From NCBI GenBank assembly GCA_020081605.1, contig JAHREC010000009.1:2294001-2358000 (forward strand): a DNA stretch of 64,000 nt, read 5' to 3'. Shown one piece after another: positions 55,541 through 64,000 of this stretch. This stretch comes from Albifimbria verrucaria (taxonomy: Eukaryota > Ascomycota > Sordariomycetes > Hypocreales > Stachybotryaceae). Both the position numbers and the translations under genes were made by a program. The notes beneath the pieces are model-generated. The model was not told where the DNA came from. It made no database searches and saw only the letters and a list, made by a program, of their open reading frames with translations. Position 1 is the stretch's first letter. Each line of letters opens with the position of its first letter.

Positions 55541-56523
55541 TTATGTTGATCTATCCTCGTGGTGGATTGTATGTAAGCCCATGTCTTTGTTCTGCCCGTC
55601 TATCTGGATTTCTTTGTGTAACGACAAAGCGCAGTGAGATGCAACGAGGCAAGCCACATTCTGAAAGAACTTCCTTGAGCAGGTCACCACAAATTGCTTC
55701 TCCAGCTCATCTAAGCTAACCAAACGCCCGAATGAAGCCAATCTGGGAAGAGATCTCAGAGCTCCTGGCCACTACGTCGCCATCCCACTTACGGAAAAGA
55801 GAGAGCCAGGCTCGTTGAGTCTGATCAGCTGAAGCGTCGCAAATGCACCCAAATCTCTTTTATCTGCTGCTGTCCTGTCTTTATTAACTACGTCAGGATG
55901 CCGCATAGCATTGATGATGCGCCTGCGCATAGTCCAGCACAGCACGAGGTTGTTGTATTTCATGACCTTAGCACATTCGATTCTGTCATAATGGTCTGTC
56001 AAGACCTTCATAGCATCGACTATGTTATTAATGCCAGGCCAAAATTGGACAGAGTCTAGACTAACGGCATTGTTATCCTCATCCCTTAGTTGAAACTCGA
56101 TTTGTGCAGCCTCAAAGATGGGGACCATGCATATAAAGACTGGAGGGCCGGAAATGATACGCTCATCCAAACCAGACTGCGCCTGGGACAATTCTCTGGC
56201 TGGACTGTCTTTTTACACCTGTCGGTCAGGATTGTCAGTTGTCAGCCAGACTGCCGTAACGTTGTATAGAACAAACCGATATGCAGGCCTAGTTGAAGCT
56301 TTGTTGGCGTAGGAATCGTAGGTAAAAGGTGAGTATTTCCCTGCTGAGGATTCCATCCGTCACTAAAGACATGAGAGTAGGCGTCATCAATCACCTCGGA
56401 ACACACAGATTCGGGAGTAACCCCGCCGAGGCAAGCGGACTCATAAGCGTACACGACCTGTTCGACATAGTCTTTCTGAGAAGCATTCAGCTTCCTAAGA
56501 GTGCTACGGTGAGTACTTTCCAT
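55541..56523 (-). CDS. Family A copy 5, inside the maltose cluster (unrecognised protein)
   Basis: The start at 56523 gives MESTHRSTLRKLNASQKDYV. The helical module continues with IDDAYSHVFSDGWNPQQG (F-x-x-G-W) and LQLGLHIG, then a GT...CAG intron at about 56220-56276 after the first base of the Gly codon, the family position. After an A-run of uncertain length, exon 2 gives ELSQAQSGLDERI and the beta module SGPPVFICMVPIFE and AQIEFQLRDEDNN, then VQFWPGINNIVDAMK and KYNNLVLCWTMRRRIINA. A GTAAGT donor near 55796 suggests a second intron leading to SFGRLVSLDELEKQFVV and a stop at 55541. The W-x-W is replaced by F-Q-L here. It lies tail-to-tail with the regulator gene, and its role is unknown. 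Confidence 0.6.
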
Positions 56524-58155
56524 TGTGGGGACTTGGGCAGGTAGTCAAAGTTGATTGTGCGAAGAAGAAAGTAAAGAAGGGCCACTGAGTGCGATAACTG
56601 ATTAGGATGGTTCAATGTAGAGCATGAAGAGAGGGAGCATATTGCACAGCCTGGCAGTGACTTGTGGTTTTATATCGGGGATCTGGCTGACTTTTGGATA
56701 AGCAATGTTCTATTATTCATTATGCAGCAGCTATCAGTGGTTCACTGCTCCGTTTGCTACTGATTCACTGTTTTATTGTCACGTCCAACCTTCAAATCGC
56801 AGGCTCTCACCAGTTGACCTCGTGTCCAGTAAACAAGGAAGCTATAATATCTTTCCAGCCGTGGCGAACAAACAAGCGGAAGAGAACAATGAGGGAATGA
56901 AGGAGGAAATCATTCGGCACCCATGTGTATTCACAACCATTCTACCATGTTTAGGTACCTAACTCACTGTGCTCCTTTTTGCTCACCACCTGGTTCAGTT
57001 CTCTTGTCACGCTTATGCCGTGACTGGTCAAGGTGCTGCGCACAATTTGCATACAGTGCCTCTTTCCCCAAACCAATACAGTTTTTCGGCCTGGTAGCTG
57101 GGTATTATTTCTGCGCTGTAGCTAAAATGTCCGTTATCTATCAACTTCTTCTTATTGAATAGATACTTTGTTGGGACAAAACAACGCTACACCCCAGATC
57201 GCAAGGCCGGTTATTGTATTGAGTACAACAACAATATCGAGGAAGACGATAAGTAGATTATCCGATTAATTAATGCTTGGTAAAGGTATAAGGTACCGGT
57301 ATAAACAAAGGAGTTATATTTATAAAAAACGATGAAAGATGCTTCCTTATTCCTTTCTATTAGGTCAGGCAATCCGCAGTGTTCATACCCATGAGAAGGA
57401 CAATGAAAGTGACTAAATCTAGGGTAGGTAAAAATAAAACGCCGTATTTTCCCTTGTCGTTTTACGCCCAACACAAAATTAGTTTATTAAGCTGAAAAGA
57501 ACTGCGCTTTTGTGAGTTTCCCGAACCGTCCAAAGTACGAGTGACAGTTGGGACAGACGCTGTCTTCCACCAAGTTCACCCATCGAATGGTGTGTGGGTA
57601 ACGCGCACAAAGGCATTGCTTGCACTTGGCTTCGTGGTCTCAATGCGCACATCCGATAAATCGGTTCCGACACCCTGCGCCGCCAAGGCCCACATCTTGC
57701 TCAACCTCACATCGCCAAAAAGTATGGCAGCGAACCCAGCTCGACTCACGCATCAATACTGCAAACCGAACCCTCTTGACATTGAGCACGTGTTAGTTGT
57801 ATAGGGATAGGGCTCTGTGCTGGCTATTCACATTTTCCTGCCGAAGGACCTCGTAGTATAATGACAATATTAGCCTGGCAGAGAGTCTCTCGACAGTGTA
57901 GCGACCAAGTCGCCGATGATCATGTAACCTCCGAGACATCCCTCCCTCTTTGAGGTTGGTGTGAATTGCTCTTTGTAGGTTGACCTTCATGTCTAACGAG
58001 GCATGACAGATGGGTCATCGTCGCCTGTCCTCTCTGTCCTCATTCACTACCATAGCGAAACATGTATATAACGATGAAGAAATATAGCTAATATGGATAC
58101 TATCTTGACTTTTACTGTAAAGGACATTTATTCCATTTCCGTCGCTTCATTTCAC
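56524..58155. other. AT-rich intergenic between family A copy 5 and the maltose permease
   Basis: No supported gene. AT-rich, especially 57200-57450. Short frames have no domain similarity. Confidence 0.5.
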
Positions 58156-59954
58156 CTACCTACTATTAACTCGCTCAATTGTCACTGCGCCACCAACTTC
58201 CTTTTCCTTCTCAAAACCCGTCTCTTGGGTGTCGGCATCCAATCTCTCAACAATAGTATCCTTGAACTTGCGCGCACTGATGCCCTGCTCAAACAGTACA
58301 TCAATCTCGCCATATGTGCGACCCTTGGGCTCTGGAAGACGGAAATAGGTCCAGATGGCACATAGCAGGCAAGTTCCCGCCCAGAAGAAACCCGCCTTTG
58401 CTCCCCAGTTCCATGCAGACGGGTTCAGCATGCGCGGAGTCATGATATTGGTTGTGATGCCAGTGATATTGTACATGTTGCGAGCCAGTACAACGGACTT
58501 GGTTCGGAGACGGGTGGAGGTTAGCTCTGAGACGAGAGAGTAGCAGACAGGACCAACAGTGGAGTCGTAAGTGAAGGTGTACAGCAAAAGCATGGAGCCG
58601 ATAGCCCATTGAGCAGCAACGTTCTCCCGACCGGCAAAAGATGCACAGCCAATGGTGAGAAGCATAACGAGCATGAGCAGTTGGCCGGCCAGGTACAAAG
58701 TTCGTCTTCCAGCCCGGCCCATCAAAAACCACGAGAAGAGGGTTCCAACGGCACCCAATGCGTACTGAGCCATAGACATGTTAAAACTGTTCTCAACAGC
58801 CATGCCTGCCTGTTGATAGAAGTATGTAGAGTATCCCATGAAGGTGCTGCCGCATAGTGTCTGTGTCATGTAGACCATGCAAGCAATCTCAGTGCGGCGG
58901 AGGTTGGTACCCTTGAAGAGGTCGGTGTAAGACATCCCTGCAAGCTGTTCCTTCTCCATGGCGTTGGTGTGAATCATCATTGACACTGTCTCATCGGGCT
59001 TAAAGGCTGTATCGCTGTTTCGACAGGTAAGACGCATGATGGAACGCTTTGCGTCTTCAATCCTCTCCTTTCGAACCAACCACCAGGGCGATTCAGGGGC
59101 CAAGTAGACGATCAAGGACAAGGGAATCGGCCATATCCATTGAAGAGCAAAGGGTATCTTGTAGCCTACTTCATCATTGCGACTCAGCATGGCTCTTAGA
59201 ACTCCAGAAGCGATGAACTGGCCTAAAACCCAGCACAAATTTATGTAGGTAGTGAGATATGCCCGCAGATGTGTGGGGCACACCTCGGAAGCATAGGTAG
59301 GACAGACGGTCTGGAAAACGCCCCATGGCATGCCAATCAAGATTTCTCCGATCAGAAGCTGTGTGAGGCTCTCTGAGAAGAAAATGACGAAGATGAAGGC
59401 GGCGCATAGGGCTAGGGCGCCGATCAGCGTCTTGCGGTAACCGAAGCGATCTGCGACAACACCGCTAATGAAAAGCCCAATAATTTGACCGGAGAGAGCT
59501 CCGTTGGACAGACCGGATTGCCAATCAGCTGTGAGTTGGTATGTTCCATCAGGAAGCTGTGTGCCGAACTTGCGCTGGAAAGGGGGTAAGCGTAGAGTCC
59601 GTTAAGCAAGATCATATCAAAGCCCTCCCTGACGGAAGCCTGTTAGTCCGTGGCCATGCAGGTATTATGCAGGAATTGCACTTACATCACAATGCACGTC
59701 GATATTGCTACAGACCAGAGGCAGGCCTTTCGGTAGAGCTTCAGTGATTGGAGCAGGCCCATGTTGCGCTCATTTTCGGTGGCTGCAGCGGCCTCGTGAA
59801 CAATGGAAACGTCCATCTCTGGGTTTGAGACTGAGACACGACGGACCGCGCCCTCTTCGTGGTTGGCCAGAGGAGACATGGTGGCGCCGGTGATCCCGGT
59901 GTCGACTGGAGTTTCTGGTGGTTTCGGCGGCAACTGAAGGCTCCTATTCTTCAC
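58156..59954 (-). CDS. Maltose/alpha-glucoside permease (MFS sugar transporter)
   Basis: A proton symporter of the MFS sugar-porter family, plasma membrane. After a polar N-terminus, LLQSLKLYRKACLWSVAIST begins helix 1 and EGFDMILLNGLYAYPPFQRK FG follows once intron and break are removed, the classical start of maltose permeases. GVVADRFGYRKTLIGALAL is the sugar-porter loop motif. PESPWWLVRKERIEDAKRSI and the late RLPEPKGRTYGEIDVLFEQG (PETKG-like with E to D changes) complete the family marks. An intron lies at about 59627-59687 and joins CIVM to EGFDM. The frame breaks at 59582-59586 (G5 on the plus strand, needs G6). It has about 560 residues. The start is the ATG at 59954 or an in-frame ATG at 59879. 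It is divergent from the maltase gene. Confidence 0.9.
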
Positions 59955-62674
59955 GGCACGTCAAGCCTCAGCAGTTTATTGAAACTGGATGAAATAGGAG
60001 GCAAGGTTTTCTTTTCTTATCGTAAACCAAGACCCGAAGCTGGTCAGAGTCTAGAACATGGGCGGGAAGGGGTTATGAAAGTTTGTGCATGATATGGTTT
60101 GCTGCCTGCTGAGCTGCGCGATGCAATGCCTCTTCGAACTCTCAACCCAGGAGAATCGAGGGCATTCTTATACTCGTTTCGTTTGGTGAGGCCGTTGAGA
60201 TTGCAACCCTTGGGGACGTTGGGTGGAGGGCGTCATGGCCTCAGTCGTAGGGCCGACATGATGGGTAGCGCAATCTGGGGAGCCCTGAATAGAGTTCCGT
60301 ATTGGACCGACGATGCCTCCAACGACCATTGATCGTCTGGGAGACTAGCGGAATCCCCGTGGGGAGGGGGATAGCCTGAGGCGACGACGGCCACCTGGGC
60401 CAGCGAATAGAGACGGAAAGCTGGCCACCTCAATCAATTGGGCTGCCTAGGGCTAGACTTGGACGGATGCTTCAGAGGCGGCAAATGTTGCTGTCGGGCC
60501 GGTATGAAGTTGTGGCCAGAAATTCTCTCCTCGCAATCGGCGAGTCCTACGTTGCTGGACTAAATAACGCCACTCATGCACACGCACAAGCACGACTTGG
60601 TTACACTCATACTCTCAACGCCCGTCGACGGGACGTTGACTGGTGGGTGATGCATCCCGAGACACGGTGAGCAGGGACATGGCCGGTATTTCAATGCGGC
60701 GGGAAGAGTCGAGACAACTCGATCAGCAATGCATCGGCAACTGCACCAAGCTGTGTGCGTCAGAGTTATGTATGTAGCTGGTAGCGGTGCATAGCCGATG
60801 TATGCATATAATTGCTTCTTTCAACGGGAACTTTGGTCCGACTCTCAAGGCTTCACCGGACAGAGTGCATGTGGCATCAAGACACAAACAACGGTGAAGA
60901 GCCTTGTCCATCGTCGTCCTAGTCTGACAAAGCAAGATAGTGTCATGTGGACCACGCCAGTCCTTCAGAACAGCAAGACGAGTCCCCGTTCTCACTCGGA
61001 CCGACAACGTCCTCCCCGCTCAGCGTTTCGACAGCCCAGTAGCAGAGTCAGTGCAAGAAAGCGGGAAGCCCACAGATTAAGTTGGAGATCAGAGATCCCC
61101 AGGCTCCCCAGGCCCCCATCCCAGCCCCATTCCTTGACTCCCCACCATCCAGGTGCGTGGGAGGCGCCTCAGGAAGCGTGGGGTGGGCTAGCCCTCGCCA
61201 GCCTTGTCTGTAGGGTTTAATCTGCCGTCTGCTTCGCGTAGGGCCCGCAAGAATCAAGTCGGACCGACGAAGAGGTGGCATGATGGGCTCGAGGTCAGGC
61301 TCACCGACCGTGTTGATCAGGATGGGATGGGCTGGGCCAGGGAGGAGCGGCTGACATAGGTTCGGAAATTTCTCCAAATATGGTGATTCGCTTTGCTGCG
61401 CAGGATAAAGCCTTGTCGTTGACCGGGCTGTACTACCACACTCGTCCTACGAATGGCTGTAGAGAATCGAAGTTGCTTTTGCTATTCTGTCTGAGACCTC
61501 TTCTGCAGGCTATCTGCAAGCCATCTGCAAGACCTCGCAAAGGGACTGGGCAACTCCGGCTACCCGGATATCAGCAGAGGTTGATGCCCAAGGCGGCAAG
61601 ACGTGCTCGACTAGGCGATCCCAACAGCCAAGGCATCGGGGCTGTCGATCTCGTAGCCGTCTGTTCCCGTCTCCGACATGGCGCAGGTGCAGGTGCAGCC
61701 AAAAGGGCCAGGATTTGTTTGTGTTTGCAGAAGCAAGCCCGCATGAGAACTGACCAGTCCCGGACGTGCCTTGTCCTGCCGCATGCGCAAGTGCTTGTTG
61801 AGCTGAACAGATGCACACTGCTCATGGCAAATGCTCTCCAGAGGGTGCGTCATTCGACGAACAGCAGAGCTCGGCAGACCTACACTACGGATGCTATCAC
61901 GGGCTCTGCCGTCTCAACCACCTCCCCACCTAAGGTTGGAGGCTTGAGACTAGCCTATTAGACACGAGCGGTCGTTGCAATGCTTAACCTTGGCCACTCG
62001 GGCCAGCATACGCTGCTTCAGCGAGGTGTGCGTGCGTGGCCAAGATCGTCACATCCTGCTGCGGAGCTGCGACCGCTGGCCCCCTCCCTCCTCCTTGACC
62101 CTTCACCGGATAGGCAAACTGGGCTGAGACAAACTCTGTAAGTATCGCATGATTTCGAAGCGGGCCCTTTGACCTCATTGCTCGGTCGGACCAATGTGGC
62201 GGCGAGCGGAACAGCCTTCATGTCTCAACCCCGTAGACCGGGTGAAATCTAGATAAAAAGAACATGGGAAGCAACATCCGAAGGCGAGCATGTCCTCGCA
62301 AACAACAGGGCGCACATTGTTTGCTACCTTTCCCTCACTGAGTACTCGTAAAGTACCCATACCTATGCTTTTGCACATTTCCATGCATACAACCGGTCAG
62401 GAATACGACAAAGTGTGAGCAGAACTATGAGCCGGGATCGGGATCTGGTGAGGGTCGCTTCGCTTGTGAGGGCCGGACTAGTCAGTGTCTCCATAGTCAT
62501 CCCAAAGCTATATTAAACGGTGGCCCCTCGCCTTGGATCCTGCTCTCCAGACTCGAAGACAACTCCTTCTACACGATCACTTTTGCTCTAGTCTCTCGAA
62601 GCCTTTACCTTGCACTTCTGTTTCTGTTTCCCCTTCTTTCTGCCATTTACTTCTTCCTTTAACCCCCATCCACC
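59955..62674. promoter_or_regulatory. Divergent promoter region between permease and maltase genes
   Basis: A 2.7 kb region between head-to-head permease and maltase genes, the expected place for binding of the Zn2Cys6 regulator. No gene is supported. A TATA-like TATATTAAA lies at 62509-62517, about 160 bases before the maltase ATG. The leader just before the ATG is CT-rich. I did not find a convincing repeated CGG pair at constant spacing by eye. Confidence 0.5.
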
Positions 62675-64000
62675 ATGACTATCAACCGTCGCGTCCGAAA
62701 GTGGTGGAAGCAGGAGACTGTTTACCAGATCTACCCTGCCTCCTTCTGCGACTCCAACGGTGATGGCATCGGTGATCTCGGTGGCATCAAGGCCCGTTTG
62801 GAGTACCTCCATAGCATGGGCATCCGTGTCATCTGGATCTGCCCCATGTACAAGTCCCCAGGTGGACATGGGCTATGACATCTCCGACTATGAAAAGGTC
62901 CATGAACCATATGGGTCTCTCGAGCAGATGGAGAGGCTCATCCGTGACATTCGCGGCTTCGGCATGCACGTCATGCTGGATCTGGTCATCAACCATACCT
63001 CTGACCAGCACGAATGGTTTGTTGAGTCTCGCTCCAGCAAGGAGAGCCCCAAGCGTGACTGGTACATCTGGCGCCCGGCCAAGTTCGGCGCAGATGGAAC
63101 CCGTCAGCCTCCCAACAACTGGCGCAGCAATTTTGGCGCCGGAAGTGCTTGGGAGTGGGACGAGGCAACGGGCGAGTACTACCTCCACCTGTTTGCCAAG
63201 GAGCAGCCCGACCTGAACTGGGAGAACCCTGAGACCCGTCAAGCCATTTACAAGACGGCCATGGAGTTCTGGCTGGAGCGTGGTGTTGACGGCTTCCGTG
63301 TCGACACTGTCAACATGTACAGCAAGCCTCCAGGCCTTCCTGATGCGCCCATCACGGACCCAAGCTCTCCCTATCAGCCGGCTGGTCTGTTGTACTGCAA
63401 CGGGCCCCGGATGCACGAGTTCTTGGGCGAGATGAACGCCGTGCTGTCCAAGTACAATGCCGTCACTGTCGGCGAGCTTCCGCACACGCCGGACATGTCG
63501 ACGGTGCTGCGCTACGTGAGCGCTGAATCGCGCCAGCTTGACATGGTGTTCCAGTTCGACGTCGTGGACATTGGCATGGGCAAGACTCACAAGTATGAGA
63601 CCACGCCCAAGAACTGGACTCTGTCCGGGCTCAAGGCCGCCGTAGGCCGCACTCAGGGCCTGATTCGTGGCACCGACGCCTGGACGACGGTGTTCCTTGA
63701 GAACCATGACCAGGCACGGTCGGTGTCGCGATTCGGCAACGACAGCCCGCAGTACCGCGTGCAGTCCGCCAAGATGCTGGCGATGATGCAGGCGTGCCTG
63801 AGCGGGACGCTGTTCATCTACCAGGGTCAAGAGCTCGGATGCGTCAACGCGTCCCTTGAAGACTACCCGGTCGAGGAGTACGCCGACCTGGACAGTCAGC
63901 TCTTCCTGGAAAAGGTGCGCAACGAGGGCGGCGACCTGGAGGCGGCCAAGGAGGCGCTGCAGCACCTGGCCCGGGATCACGCCCGGATCCCGATGGCGTG
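62675..64000 (+). CDS. GH13 maltase / alpha-glucosidase (partial, runs off window)
   Basis: An intracellular-type alpha-1,4-glucosidase of GH13, which hydrolyses maltose taken up by the neighbouring permease. It begins [20 protein letters not shown] with no signal peptide, consistent with a cytosolic maltase. Conserved blocks: [36 protein letters not shown] (region I), [15 protein letters not shown] (region II with the Asp nucleophile), VGELPHTP (Glu acid/base) and [15 protein letters not shown] (third Asp). [20 protein letters not shown] is typical of fungal maltases. The frame breaks at 62856-62859 (CCCC, needs CCCCC, restoring [18 protein letters not shown]). The window ends at about residue 440 of an expected 570-600. 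The start context CACCATGA is good. Confidence 0.93.

Noticed and set aside
59955..62674. Paired CGG sites for the MalR-like regulator in the divergent promoter
   Set aside because: CGG triplets are present but I found no repeated spacing convincing by eye; a motif scan would be needed.
100..64000. Programmed ribosomal frameshifting as an explanation for the many broken frames
   Set aside because: The breaks occur at different sequences in unrelated genes, with no shared slippery heptamer or downstream structure, and always fit a lost base in a run.

Overview
This window is nuclear DNA from a filamentous ascomycete (Pezizomycotina, most likely a Sordariomycete). The genes carry short GT-AG introns of about 50-90 bases. 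The families are typical of that group: a HAC1/HacA-type bZIP gene, a class II hydrophobin, cutinase, a Pth11-like membrane protein, a Zn2Cys6 regulator and the fungal-specific complex I 21 kDa subunit. I cannot name the genus from sequence alone.

Layout. 0-7 kb holds housekeeping genes: PDH E1-beta, the cytosolic exosome helicase SKI2 and an ESCRT-III Did2-like gene. 8-20 kb holds an F-box-like gene, an NmrA-like reductase, a GH3 glycosidase, three clustered tRNA-Ile(AAT) genes, a zinc-type alcohol dehydrogenase/enoyl reductase-like gene and a DUF427 gene. 22.5-27 kb holds the unfolded-protein-response regulator HAC1, followed by the divergent pair CSM3/SWI3 and NUO21, whose shared promoter has MCB-like boxes and a perfect E-box inverted repeat. 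27-36 kb is gene-poor and holds a cutinase, a hydrophobin and one orphan gene. 36-42 kb holds an MFS permease and a vacuolar/secreted M28 aminopeptidase. 53.6-64 kb is a putative alpha-glucoside (maltose) utilisation cluster: Zn2Cys6 regulator, maltose-type permease and GH13 maltase, the last cut by the window end.

The most novel content lies at 38-57 kb. Here two unrecognised protein families recur, which I call family A (five copies) and family B (four copies, some decayed). Family A has an N-terminal helical module with a conserved Phe-x-x-Gly-Trp motif, a short beta-rich module with a W-x-W motif, and a helical tail. Three of the five copies share an intron at the same codon and phase. 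Family B has an acidic disordered N-terminus followed by a conserved core of about 110 residues. A and B copies neighbour each other twice, and one A gene sits inside the maltose cluster. I know of no described function for either.

A caution for every reader: most multi-kilobase genes here, including essential ones, carry single-base frame breaks. Nearly all are explained by one base missing from a homopolymer run (CCCC read as CCC, and so on). This looks like a sequencing or assembly artefact, so broken frames should not be read as pseudogenes without other evidence. CDS spans below run from start to stop through these breaks and through introns.
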